64,000 nucleotides of DNA from Ailanthus altissimus (taxonomy: Eukaryota; Streptophyta; Magnoliopsida; Sapindales; Simaroubaceae), in assembly GCA_946807835.1 (NCBI GenBank), contig OX327686.1, positions 12,896,001 to 12,960,000 on the forward strand. Reading direction: 5' to 3'. Below the pieces are notes generated by a model. It was given only the letters and a program-made list of their open reading frames with translations, was not told the origin of the DNA and did no database searches. Positions 1 through 11,438 of the stretch are shown here, in pieces (within the stretch, counting starts at the first letter, position 1; each line of letters starts with the position of its first letter). The position numbers and the translations under genes were made by a program.

Positions 1-655
1 ATGTAATTTTGTAGTTTTTCTACTTTTTATACTGAATAATTTACCGTGACCATAAAGTAGAGACTTTGAGTAGAAAAACTAATCTATATGTTACATTAAA
101 CGGGACTACTGTGAATTTTGATCTAGTTAAATAAATATCGTAGATATTAATTTATAAAAACTTTAATAAGCTTGATTGATCTTAATCATGAGCAAATAAT
201 GAACTTACATTTATGCGTTATATCTTTTGAGTTATCACAAAGTGAGATCCATATAAACAGTTAAAACCACGATATCTTAGAGATATAATTTTATAGGTCA
301 TAGGAACATATATTTGCAAGAGGAATTTAATAAATAATGTCCACCTAAACTATTTGCAGTACTTAGTCATTTGAATTTGTGGATGCAATTTATTCAATAA
401 ATTATTTATTGAATAATAATATTTATTTGTAAATTTATTTACAAATATAGACATATTAAAAGTGATTATTAGAGCATTTAGTGACTTAGGGGCAAATAAG
501 TAATTAAAGAGGCAAGACATTTTTTTCATGGCCTAATTTTAATTATGGACATCAATTAAAGGGTCAATTAAGTGGTTATTATTAGTCTAAATACCAAACT
601 CAATTTAATTAAAATGAGTTTTAATTAAATTAACTTTTACTTAATAATATGAGTT
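1..655 (+). repeat. R2 repeat copy A, left part (interrupted by S copy 1)
   Basis: AT-rich non-coding repeat. This segment aligns by eye with 62228-62885 on the same strand (copy B), and in reverse complement with 28000-28517 plus 30401-30650 (copy C). Shared landmarks include a start near TTTTTCTACTTTTTATA, AATAAGCTTGATT, AATAATGAACTTACATT and CTTAGGGGCAAATAAG. The copy is cut off by the window start and resumes at 3014 after an inserted S element. No coding potential was seen. The family's full ends and class are not determined; an LTR or another non-autonomous element are both possible. Confidence 0.75.
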
Positions 656-660
656 ACTAG

Positions 661-3008
661 TGTTGCTGGGGATCTAATATACGTAGGTGTATATATGTGT
701 AATTGTGTCTATTGCCTAAAATACGTATCATATACATATTATATGCGGCAGAAGCATTAAATTAAACAATAAACACAATAAATAAATATATTAATCACAT
801 TAATATATTAGCAGGGTAGAGAACTCACTTCAATGTGTAACGTTATACACGTATTTGCTCAAAGTCTACATGGAGACCAACTCGTAGACAGTTCTAGTCA
901 CCAACATGGTGGGCTTGGTGAGCTAGAACAGCAGCCCTATAGCCAGTACTGAGTTTAACTCTTTAAACCCAAAATAATCAAGTGTGTGTATTTATCATTT
1001 TCTCTAAAAGGATAAAAAAAATAAAAATTAAATCTTAGTACTATAAGAAAAATGAAACAATTTCAATTTTCCTTTTATTATATTTTTTTTCCTTCTTTCT
1101 TCTTCTCTGCATAAGTAAGGAAATGAAACATTTTTCATTTCTTTTGTATTTCTCTCGGTTGGCATAAGATGAAGAAAATGAAATAGTTTTCATTTTCCCT
1201 CCATCTCATCATATGACACTTAAAAGAAAATGAAAAATTAATTTTTCATTTTCTCTTTTCCATTTCATTCTCTCGGCTCACCAAGAGGGAAAATGAAAAC
1301 AACTTTCATTTTTGTTTCCCTCACACACCGAACACACACAACCACACTTTTCATTCACACACATGTCATTCTATATATATGTAACAATAATATTATAATA
1401 TTTATAATAATAAAAAATACATAACGAGTGCCAACTATTTGGCACCTAAATAAAATATTATTATATTATAATAAAATATTATTATATTATAATAAAATAT
1501 TATTATATTATAATAAATATTATATAATAAAATATTATATAATAATAAAAGATATTTTAATTATTTAACTATTAAATAATCAAAGTGTAAAATAATTATT
1601 TTGCCCCTCATGAATAGTTATCAAGTCTACCCCTAGTGGGTTTCACCAAATTCCACACTCGGGTAAACTTAACTGAGGGTCTACAATGTGCCATGTGTCA
1701 TTATACAATTAATAAATAACAATTATTGACTAATTTTTGTATTTAACACTTAAAAACAAATACGTACGCATTTCGTGGTAGTGCTAAATATTATTGGATT
1801 AAACAATTTAATCTGGCACACTGCTCCAGTGCACAATAAGTACACTCTATATCGCATGACTCCTTAGGTCCACGCCTGATTCATCAAATAAAACTATTCC
1901 ATGAGTCCGTGAGCAATGTCTCACGCACATGTCACGGATATACAAATCAGCAAGTTGAGGTTACAACACATACGTATAGTCCTTCCGTCATGATATCCTG
2001 GATATGCTAAGGATATAGATTATCACCGCCAAATTTCTTAGTGCTCATCCATGTCTTATCTTCAGACATGTATCTCACAGAACAATATGTGCAAACTCTT
2101 TGCTTTATTGTTCCACATTGGCAGAAATATTTCCCGGGATTAATGCTTGTGGCTACAAGACTTTCTGAGATACAGTCTCGAAGCATTTAGATATCTAACT
2201 CCCTATGCGAGCTGACGGATCCCATTTTATACATACCGGACTCCATAAACACTTGACCGCACCCAGCGGTCACACCATGAAAGGTCTGTGACATGCGTGG
2301 AACTAAAGTTTGGTGGATCACTTACAAGCCCACTGTGGCACTCAGGTCAAAGGACCACGTATACTACTCAACTCGAGAGGACCCTCCGTTGACGGCTTAC
2401 ATAGGGTGTCTATCAAAGGCCCTCGTGAATCTGTCCTATATCCAGTCCTAATTGGATACCCATATGTCAATATGAGCTCCAAGTTCACAGTCGGCTAGGA
2501 ACGATAATCTAGACCCTATAAGTACGACATATGCTAATATATATAGAAAGGTATCCACCGACAGACCCGCATCGGCAGAAATAAATCAAGGATAATAATT
2601 CAAGAACATACTTGCGTAACTAGCATTTTCTGGCACCCGATTGCAACTCTTGCAATTATGCAGTTACTAGTATATTTTCAGGTCTATGTCCTATTATAGG
2701 CAAGGCTCCAACTCTTAGATCTGTTGAGTATTATAACCAACTAACACTTAGTTGTGCTAACATTTAGTATTTATATCTCTTAACGTGGCTAACTATAAGC
2801 CTTTATATCTCTCAGCGTGGCTAACTATGAGCATTTATCTAAACTCTTTTAGATCTGATCTGAACTCTTTCATATCGTACAATGTCTGTAACGTTACATT
2901 GTATGGTACCATATTAATGAGTATTAGCAATTTAATGTGAATGTACACTTATATAAATACACTAGTATATGTACATTCAGAGATGACACGTAAGCACTGA
3001 CCCTTACA
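661..3008. mobile_element. S-family LTR-like element copy 1 (2348 bp), inserted in R2
   Basis: Starts TGTTGCTGGG and ends CCCTTACA, so it has TG...CA termini. It is flanked by a perfect 5-bp target duplication ACTAG (656-660 and 3009-3013). The uninterrupted site is visible in R2 copy B near 62877-62890. No open reading frame of note is present; a short 62-codon frame at 2310 is not supported by the other copies. The element is therefore a solo LTR or a non-autonomous LTR-type element. The block 1810-2520 is strongly shared with the other three S copies. An internal A/T repeat lies at 1452-1514. Confidence 0.85.
1452..1514. repeat. 21-bp AT tandem repeat, three units
   Basis: Three consecutive 21-bp units beginning AAAATATTATTATATTATAA lie at 1452-1472, 1473-1493 and 1494-1514, followed by decayed units to about 1545. 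It lies inside S copy 1 and is absent from the other S copies, so it is a local expansion. Confidence 0.85.
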
Positions 3009-3013
3009 ACTAG

Positions 3014-3395
3014 AATATAGCCATTGACTTTTAGTAAAATAGTCTGGGGTTAACTTAGAAGAACTGGTGTATTATAAAATGATTAGGACTAAGCCATTTA
3101 AATTGTAGTTAGGAAGCCCATGAGTTTTGTAATCTCTCTACTACCTCAAATCTTAATTAAACTCTAATTTCCTAATCCTAATATAATTCTAAATATCCAA
3201 ACAAGATTCCTATATAGATGAGAGGTAAAGAGCAGTAAATATAATCTTTACCATAATTAGACAAATTCTTTTTACGTATTCTAATTTGATTAACACTCTT
3301 ATATTAAATTTGGGTATTTGTGATTTTAAAATTTTAAAATAGTTCTACGTGCTCACATGTGTTGAGTTTAAAGGTTGAAGATAATATATCAGACG
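3014..3395 (+). repeat. R2 repeat copy A, right part
   Basis: Continuation of R2 copy A after the S insertion. It shares CATTGACTTTTAGT and TTAACTTAGAAGAACTG with copy B (62897-62940). It shares the longer tail, to about TTAAAGGTTGAAGATA, with the reverse complement of 27745-28150 (copy C). Copy B diverges after about 62950, so the right tail is defined only by copies A and C. Confidence 0.7.
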
Positions 3396-3406
3396 GGATT
3401 AGGCCA

Positions 3407-5696
3407 TGTAACTGTGAATGATTTTAAACCTAGGGTACATGTATGTGGGTTTGTGTCTATCACATACATACATGTGCAGCAGATGAGTGGAATACAAATT
3501 TCATGATGATAAACACAAAAAAACTTTACATGTTATCTCATAAATGTAAAATACTTCAAGATTGAGAAATAGTACCTTGTCAAGCCTTTGGTAGATGGTC
3601 GAACCGAAGTACCCGCCTTGAAGTAACTCGTTCACAATTCTAGTTCCTCAACACGGCGGGCTTGAAGAAGCTAGAATAGCAGCTTTTCTAGCAAATGATT
3701 CAACTTTTGAATTCTTGTTTCTACCTTATAGTATGGGTGACCAAAAATGGAAGGAAAAATTGAAAAGGTATTTTTGCTCTCAACACTTGAGAGAATTTTC
3801 TAACAATTAGCATTTCAAAATTCTCTCTACCATACCCACTAATCCCTTTGCCTAATTTTCACTTAATCAATTGAACAACATATTGCTCTTTTTATTATTT
3901 TCTTTCATTTTCTCACCTAATGGCATCCGTTATCTTGGTCAATGTTTGCCATTAGTGTTTTGTTTATTATTATTTACAATAAACCAAATGAAAACAAAAC
4001 AAAATAGAAAATCATTTAAATGAACTTTGTCTTAATCTAGACCAAATGAAAAAAATACTTTCTCATTATTAAGAAACATCTTAAGGCCTACCATTAACAA
4101 ATGTCATACATTTATACTTATCATATCATTTAATTTATTATTAAACAAATAATTTAATCATATTAAATCATAGTAGAAACACATGTCAATTTAAATAAAA
4201 AAATTAATTGTTTGATTTCAATTTAAATAATAATATCACATATTATTATTATTATTATTATTTTATTCAATAAACATTTTAATGAATAAAATAATGATAT
4301 TATTTGTCCAACAAATAAGGTCATTTTGATAATTTTCAAATCAAATAATAATTGGCCCACATTTGTCATGTGTTAATATCTCATTGGTCAACAACTAATT
4401 GTTAACTAATTAATGTACTTAACTCTTAAGTTTTGACATGTGCATGAACGGAGGGAGATAGAAGTAAATGTTCGGTCTGCTAGAAATTTCTAGATCAAAC
4501 TATTCAATTCGGTATCCTACCCCAGTGCACAACAAGTACACTTCATATTGCGGGACTCTTTAGGTCCACTCCCGATTTGTCAAACAGAATTATTCTGTGA
4601 ATCTGAGATCGATGCCCCACGCACATGTCACGGATATTACAAATTAGTGTAGTAGACCATACAAGTTGAGGTCATAACGCATACGTTTAATTCTTCTGCC
4701 AATCATATCTTGGAAGAGTAGGGATATAGATCACTATCGTCAAATCTCTATGTACTGATCCGTGAACTTATCTTTAGAGACGTATTTTAATAAACAATAT
4801 ATACAAACACTTTTACAATATTATTTAACCCTGTAGAAAACTATTTTCTTGGATTTGTTACTTATGCCCATAAGACTTTCTAAGATACAGTCTCTGAGCA
4901 TCTGGATATATATAACTCATCCATAAAAGCTGACGAATTCTATATATGTACACACCAGACTCTATAAGCAACGAACCATACCCAACGACACCCAGTGATC
5001 GCACCGTGAAAGGTCTGTGACATGCGTAGAACCAAAATATAATGGATCACTTATAAGCCCACCGTGGTACTCAGGTCAAAGGACCATGTATACTACTCAT
5101 CTTGAGAGGACCTTCCATTGACGGCTTCATGGGATGTCTATTAAGGTCCTTGTTGAGTTGTTCAGTATTCAGTCCTCACTGAACACCTGTATGCTATACG
5201 AACTTTCCAGTAAGCCCATGGTCAACTAAGAACAACCATTTAAACCATCTAGATATAGCATACACTGGTCTATGTAAAATGATTCCACCGTCAGACCTAT
5301 ATCGGTGAATTAAGACCAAGAACATATAATTTGAGAATAGACTTACATAATAACATTTCTTAATACCTATTATAACTTTTACAACTATGTTATTATTAAT
5401 GTATTCTCAATTTTTTATACTATCACAAACAAGATTCTAACTTTTAGACTTCACTGATCAATATAACATGCTAACTCTTTAGCATTTATAATTTTTCAGT
5501 AATGTTAACTCTTAGTATTGATCTAAACTTATTTAGATCAAATATAAACCCTTTCAGATTATATAATGTCTATAGCGTCACAAGTATTAAATAATTTAAT
5601 AATAGTAATTAGCGATTTAACAAATAATAAATTATATAAATATTATAAAATAAAATATTCATACAATAATAAAATGATACGTGAATACAAATTTCA
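3407..5696. mobile_element. S-family LTR-like element copy 2
   Basis: Same family and orientation as S copy 1. Shared blocks include GTGGGTTTGTGTC near the start, TGCACAACAAGTACACTTCATAT at about 4530, and the long conserved core 4510-5260 with CGTGAAAGGTCTGTGACATG. The start is inferred at TGTAACTGTG by alignment with copy 3. The right end is decayed: the usual CTCCAACA terminus is missing and no target duplication was found, so both borders are approximate. It contains ATT microsatellite sequence near 4242-4260. No genes were seen. Confidence 0.7.
4242..4260. repeat. ATT microsatellite
   Basis: Run of ATT trinucleotides within S copy 2; not present at the same place in the other S copies. 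Confidence 0.8.
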
Positions 5697-6133
5697 ATAA
5701 TAACGTCGCATTTAAAGTGGAACAATTTGATACCACTACTAAAAAAAAGAATTAAAAAAATTAACAATTTCAACCGTCAATTCAAAATTTACTAAAATGA
5801 AAATTTAAAGTCATCTTTTATATCTATATGTATAATTATTATCGAGACGACTTTCACTGATTTTATTTTATTAAATAAATATTTTTTATTTACTACCAAC
5901 AAAATTATTTTATATTAGTTTCATGGAAGTTTTAATTTAATACTTAATTTCTTATCTTATTGCTTGAAACGCACCGTGTTATAATCCACAATCCTTTTCC
6001 CGTCAGCTCTGGTCCAAGAAGCAGAAGCAGGGTTTAGTGTTCTCTCCAAGTCCTTAGCCCTCACTCCGTCTTCTCTTGTATCCATTGATGCATAAAAAAA
6101 TCCGAACTAAACAACTTTCAATATTTATTTCAG
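5697..6133 (+). promoter_or_regulatory. CPP1 upstream region and inferred 5' UTR exon
   Basis: After S copy 2 the sequence runs through AT-rich DNA into a GC-richer, transcribed-looking stretch at about 5980-6133. This stretch ends in TTTCAG followed by the splice donor GTACGTTTCC (6134). An acceptor TCTGTTGCAG at 6995-7004, a few tens of bases before the ATG at 7071, makes a leader exon followed by a ~0.87 kb leader intron the simplest model. The transcription start is not resolved and no clear TATA box was assigned. The leader exon itself is an inference. Confidence 0.45.
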
Positions 6134-7070
6134 GTACGTTTCCTTTTTGTATCGTTTTTATTTTTATGTCATGAACTTTAAATTTTCAGTCTTTTAAGTT
6201 TTCATACGGTCTGAGAGGGGCAAACCTTGTTGGAATTTGTACATTTAGCAGTTGTTATTAGTTTGTTTCATCATCGAATTTTTTTGAATAAGAACGCAAA
6301 TTATAATTTTAAGCATGTTCAGTTGTTTTAAAAATGTAATCCTGATTTTCTTCTTTTTAAGAGAGTTAATTAATTGCCCATGTGAAAATAAATGAACCTG
6401 CCAGTTTAGAACTCAGTTTGTAGGGTTACAGGTTTAGACTGTTCTAATTTCATTCCGTAACTTTAAACTAGTGATAAGAAAAGTCGGTGAAGAAGGATGG
6501 ATGGGCTAAATGCGGTCGTTTTAGACTTAACTGTACAACTGTGTCATTGATTTCTTAATCTGACAACTCAGAATATATGGCGCTCCAAGGAATACGTTGT
6601 GCTAGTGTATTATCGTAACGAAATAACTATCAACAACTATGTTTTGGAATTTTATCTCCCAAGACATGAAAATCGAGAAATTTGTACATTTTTTAAAATT
6701 AATATTGTGAAAAAAGAAATAAAAATGGTTTTCTTTTTGAAAAGTGAAATGCTTGTATGGTAATGGGTGGGGAGTTCTATGCCATTTTTCTGGGTCAATT
6801 CTTATATTTTATCCAGGGGAACCCAAAAGTTGGAGGAAGATTGTCTAATTTTTCTAATTATCTTCATAACAAGTTTACCTCATTTCGATTGAAATTTTGA
6901 TGGGTAAACATGATATATTAAAAAATTTTAATGTTAATCAAAATGATTTATGTGGCTGCCTTACTAATTTATTGTGACTCATTGTTCTTTTATTTCTGTT
7001 GCAGCAATTGATTCATAATCTTTCATTGTGAACTAAGTATAGCCTTGTGTAACTCAGATATACTTTAAAA

Positions 7071-8902
7071 ATGTCTGTGTATGGATTGACTGGTAGTCCC
7101 TCAAGATGTTGCCTCAGGATACCTACATCCAGCACAGGGTCACTTAAGCGAGTTTCAGCTTTTCCTAGCTTTGAGAAGTGTAGGGAACAAATGAAACTCT
7201 CCCTGGAAAGGTACTGCTAAATTTATTAAATGATGAGTGGTTGTTATTTGGGATCATGATTCATGATTTTCAACCCTGCTGGAAATTTACAGATTTTATT
7301 GGGCTGGTTCTGCACAAGGATGCAAAAACCAACGAACTTACTCAGTCAAGTGTGCAATGGATGCTTCCTACGGTGATATGTCAAATGGATCAGCTGGTAA
7401 TGTTTACTTCTATTTTAGCAACTATAAAATTTGTATGAGGCATCTATAGTGAATTCACACGGAGATTCCATCACAGGGGCATGATTATATAAACCTGCAA
7501 AATACGCATGTTAAGTAGGCAACTTCTTCTGCAAGATGAGAAATTACAAACACCTCTCCCCCCATCTGTCTAATTTTTTTAACCATTTTTCCCTGAAGAG
7601 AGAATAACAATGGTTTTTAAAGAATTCTCTCTCAACAATCTTCCCATGCTTGTCTATTTGTAAAATAGTTATGGACTATGGGGAAAGGCTTTGTTCCTAA
7701 AAGCATTAAGTTTATACGTCAGATTTTGTGACCTAATAATACCTATAGTTGGAGTCCTATCAGCTTTATCCATTCTTGTGTATTGCATCACTAAGAAGTT
7801 ATTATTATTAAAGAATTTTCTAAATAATTGTTGTTATACTTGTTGGCCCTATAATTCTTACTATGACTACATGCTATTGATATTTTCCATTAATATTGTT
7901 TGTTAGCATCACTCACTGAAGCCCTCCTTACTGACTTCTATAAGTTCAGCTATTTTCCCTAGAATTAATGTACGGGATCCATTTAAAAGGCTTGGAATAA
8001 GCAGGGAGGCTTCTGAAGAAGAAATTCAAGCTGCAAGGAACTTCCTTATTCAGAAATATGCGGGCCATAAACCAAGTGTAGATGCAGTTGAATCTGCCCA
8101 TGACAAAATAATCATGCAGAAGTTTTATGAAAGGAAGAACCCAAAAATTGACATCAAGAAAAAGGTTAGGGAAGTCCGCCAGTCCCGTGTTATGGAGGCT
8201 GTCATCAGCAGGTTCCAAATCCCATCTACTAAGATCATCATAAAAACATCCATTGCATTTCTAGTACTTGGGGTTCTCACTGTTCTCTTTCCAACTGAAG
8301 AAGGCCCAACTCTTCAGGTCGCCATATCCCTGATTGCTACCATTTACTTCATTCATGAGCGGCTGAAGAGCAAAATTCGAGCCTTGCTTTATGGGTAAGT
8401 GAATACATTTTTCTTTTCATTTTAAATCTATTGGACAGGTTTTATGGTGTTTCTATTGGCATTCATATAGGGACTTGTTCTTTGAAAATCTTGTGGAGAA
8501 AAATTTCTGGGAGAGTAACTACTATTTTGAATGTGGTATAGTCTTATACTGTTTAAGGTGACCAACATGCGTATATCCTTGTCATAATTCTTGATGCTAT
8601 GATAGACAGTTCAGAGATTAAGGGTTCCTTATCCAGATTTTAAATGCATTAACTTAGAAAAAACAAAAACAAAAACCCTGCTGTTGAAATTTGAATTACT
8701 GCAAAAGTAAAAGGTGTGGAATCATATCTTGTTGCTATGGTGCAGGGCTGGTGCTTTTATTTTCTCCTGGTTGATGGGAACCTTCTTGATGGTAGCTGTG
8801 ATTCCACCTATACCTATAATTAAAGGACTGAGGAGCTTCGAAGTGACAACTTCAGTAATAACATATCTGCTGCTTTGGGTTTCCTCCACTTATCTTAAGT
8901 AG
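7071..8902 (+). CDS. CPP1: CPP1/CDF1-type chloroplast chaperone-like protein (four coding exons)
   Basis: Exons 7071-7210, 7293-7396, 7950-8394 and 8746-8902 join in frame through GT-AG introns to a 281-residue protein. The third-exon acceptor at 7948-7949 (TTCAG) was chosen over CTAG at 7961 because only it keeps frame. The N-terminus (about 1-67) is Ser/Arg-rich and plastid-transit-like. About residues 91-150 form a J-like region starting DPFKRLGIS. Hydrophobic segments lie near 178-195, 204-217, 231-250 and 261-277. This matches the DUF3353 family of CHAPERONE-LIKE PROTEIN OF POR1 (cell growth defect factor 1). That plastid-membrane protein stabilises protochlorophyllide oxidoreductase and so affects chlorophyll synthesis. 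All introns are ordinary and no lesion was seen. The family call is firm; the exact orthology is inferred. Confidence 0.92.
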
Positions 8903-9960
8903 TGCCTGATATCTGCTATTACAAGGCCCCAATTTTGTTTTGAATTGATTTTCTTGGTTATTCGTTCATTGGTTATTCAATCTCAGTTATGCGGAGCAGT
9001 CACATTTCTAATTAGACTGCTTACTTGATGCTTCGAATAACTTTCTGTTTAACATTTGGTGAAAGAGACGAGTTCAGAAGATATATAGAGATTCGTGGAA
9101 TGGACTGCTCTATTGTCAGGGAAAAGGATGTGAAGACTTGATCAAATTAAAGAGTAGATTGTGTATTTCATGATTCCTCACATGGTCTACTAATTTTCTT
9201 TTCCCCACTACAAAATATGAACAAATAACGAGTGCCGGATGATGAGTAATGCAGGGTTTGGTTCCAGTGGCTGGCTCAAATGACAAGCCATGTTTCTTGC
9301 TAATAAGAATAAGATCGTTAGCTTTAGCCACAAAGAATGGAAAAGATGGAGAATCTGATGATGCAAGTGTTTTTGACTGGAAATAAATATAACAACCATA
9401 TACGAATTTGAATTGCTTTTCTGATGTCTTCAATACCAGATACTCGTGAAAATCCATTCACTTGATAAACGTTACATCAACATCACACTTCAATGGTGCA
9501 GCTCCTGAATGATTGAACGAAGCCCAGACTGAGGCCTAATCTTCTCTTCTGTTGAGTTATTTTGTTTCTTTGATGTCTTCAAGGATCAGGTTGCCCATTA
9601 AAAAGACAATTGACGGGCAATGAAAAGTAGATTTTAAGACTTAGAAAAAGGATTAAGTTGCAAAAGTTTTGTCGTCTAGGTTTTCACTTTCAATGTCAAT
9701 CCGTTCTTAAATATTTGCATTCAATTGTTTCTTCAACAACAAATAATCATAAAAATCTATTTAATTAAAAAATGTCACATAAAAATTACTTATAAGAAAA
9801 AATGTGCCAAAATCATCTTCACAAGTCTTTGACTGTTTGTGGTTTGTCCGTAACACGTTTAATGATTTCAACCAAATGTAAAGGTAGCAGCATTTTCTTC
9901 CTCGAGAAAATAAGAGTACTTTGTTTATTTTTAAAATGTTTTGCAAGCACTATCATTACT
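8903..9960 (+). other. CPP1 3' region and intergenic DNA
   Basis: The first few hundred bases are presumably the CPP1 3' UTR. A 113-codon minus-strand frame at 9116-9457 and overlapping frames have no recognisable domain and are probably chance. From about 9600 the DNA is AT-rich and featureless up to the tRNA-like structure at 9961. Confidence 0.4.
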
Positions 9961-10023
9961 TCCGCTGTAGCACATTTGGCAAATTCTAATCTAGAATTCC
10001 GGGTTCGAATCCCGGCAGCGGAA
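9961..10023 (+). ncRNA. tRNA-like element lacking a D arm
   Basis: The 5' heptamer TCCGCTG (9961-9967) pairs perfectly with CAGCGGA (10016-10022), followed by an unpaired A, as in a tRNA acceptor stem. A perfect T-arm has stem CCGGG/CCCGG and seven-base loop TTCGAAT (9999-10015). An adjacent hairpin, AATTC/GAATT with a seven-base loop (9982-9998), sits where the anticodon arm would be. Positions 9968-9981 resemble a pol III box A (TAGCACATTTGG) but form no D stem, and there is no variable loop. Box B (GGTTCGAATCC) is intact and a T6 run follows at 10034-10039. At 63 nt it is too short for a normal tRNA and loop position 33 is A rather than T. A pseudo-tRNA, a SINE head or a novel pol III RNA are the options. 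Confidence 0.5.
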
Positions 10024-10039
10024 ATATTAAATATTTTTT

Positions 10040-10616
10040 GATTAGTCATCATAATAATTGAATGAAGCCCAAAGTTAGGGCTTAACGGGCTCCTCTATTC
10101 AATTGTTTTCACTCAAACACCCCATTTCATATTTTTATTCTAATTACTATTTTACGTTCGGTTCGAATTACTTTATAGGTACAAAAAGAAAAGGTTAGAA
10201 GTAAAATTCAGTGTCAAGACTGAATTGAAGTCGATAATTACGAGACTGAGCAAGTATAATTGCCTTGCAGCTGCATGCTACCCGTTTTGTATGCATAGTA
10301 GTGTTAATTCAATCATATATAAATATGCGCTTATTCTTTCCCTTATAACACTTTTTAACAAGTAGCTTTTTTTTTTTGTTTTTTAGAAGACTATAATTAT
10401 ATAAACATATAATTTACTTTACTTTAAGAAAGGAAAAACAAAAAATGAAATGGGGTAGAGCAATTAATGGATTGATTCCAATGCTTTGCTCTGAGAGTAG
10501 AGGGACAGAATCGGCGGGTATGAAATGATTTACGGAAGGGAGAAAAATATTGATACTATTAAATAATCTCTCATATTTTGCTTTGTTACTTTGATATTTA
10601 TAACAAATATCACATA
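10040..10616. other. AT-rich intergenic DNA
   Basis: Separates the tRNA-like structure from the copia element. The 121-codon minus-strand frame here runs through into the LTR and has no recognisable domain. Nothing else could be supported. Confidence 0.5.
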
Positions 10617-10621
10617 ATTTT

Positions 10622-11369
10622 TGTTGAAGTGGAAGTACACAAATAAAGTTAAATAATTTATTCAAGTAATATAATAATGTATAACAAGTTATTAAGAAAT
10701 AAAAGAGAGAAGGGGGTAGAAGATGAACACACAAAGAATTATGTGGTTCGACAACTTGCCTATGTCCACGGCGGATCAAGATTACACTCTTATCTTATTA
10801 TGAATCACAAGGAAATCACAAAGTATGCCTATCACAAGAAAGATCACAAAGAAAACTCTCTCTTACTCTCTAGAGATTTTCTCTCATAAAGAACTACTAA
10901 AAATAATCATTAAGATTATTATTTATCACCAAGATCTCTCTAAGATCACAAAGATCTCACTAACTTGATCACAAAGATTGTCAAGATGTGTTTACAAGCC
11001 AATTGATAGCCTTTATATAGGCTTTGAGACGTCCTAGGTTTTTCCTATACGTGTGGGAGTCGTATTACGGAGTCCTAGAGCAAGTGAGAGACGAAATTAG
11101 GAAGTTTCCTAATTTCGGGATACTGTTCCCGCGTCCAGCGCTGCAGCGTTGGGATCTCGTCGCTCCAGCTTTGGCGCACTTCTGCTGAGCGCTGAGGTTC
11201 TGTTCTGGGCGCCGCGGCGCCCACTTCTGGTCGTTGCGGCGCTAGTTGCCTGGTGCGTCCTTCTTCATTTTTTGCCTCTTTTCGCGTCCGTCTTCGATCC
11301 GTGCGCACCCTACGCACTTGGCTTGATCTCCAAATCATATTCCAATGATTTTTAATCAATATTCTCACA
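10622..11369 (-). repeat. Copia 3' LTR (left copy, 748 bp)
   Basis: Aligns along its length with 15457-16190. It carries a GC-rich island (about 11130-11250) inside otherwise AT-rich sequence, with dyads such as GGGCGCCGCGGCGCCC. The short plus-strand frame at 11149 and minus-strand frame at 11075 lie in this island and are not genes. Confidence 0.93.
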
Positions 11370-11370
11370 A

Positions 11371-11381
11371 ATCCCCTCTTT
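11371..11381 (-). other. Polypurine tract of the copia element
   Basis: Read on the minus strand, AAAGAGGGGAT immediately precedes the TGTGAGAATA start of the 3' LTR. This is the expected primer site for plus-strand DNA synthesis. Confidence 0.8.
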
Positions 11382-11438
11382 GATTCAAAATCATTCACAA
11401 AGTAAATTGATCTCTCATTTCCGCATCTTCGGTCACCT

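Noticed and set aside
5730..5745. TGGTATCAA on the minus strand as a PBS next to S copy 2
   Set aside because: Only about eight bases match, and it lies beyond an undefined terminus on the wrong side for the inferred orientation; not enough to call a primer site.
7963..7990. CTAG acceptor for CPP1 third coding exon
   Set aside because: Breaks the reading frame; the upstream TTCAG acceptor keeps frame and encodes the expected family sequence.
9116..9457. 113-codon minus-strand frame downstream of CPP1
   Set aside because: No recognisable domain, overlaps the likely CPP1 3' UTR, and shares its DNA with another long frame; probably chance.
11075..11398. Arg/Glu-rich minus-strand frame and the 68-codon plus frame in the copia LTR
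   Set aside because: Both translate the GC island of the LTR; the other LTR copy does not preserve the same frame.
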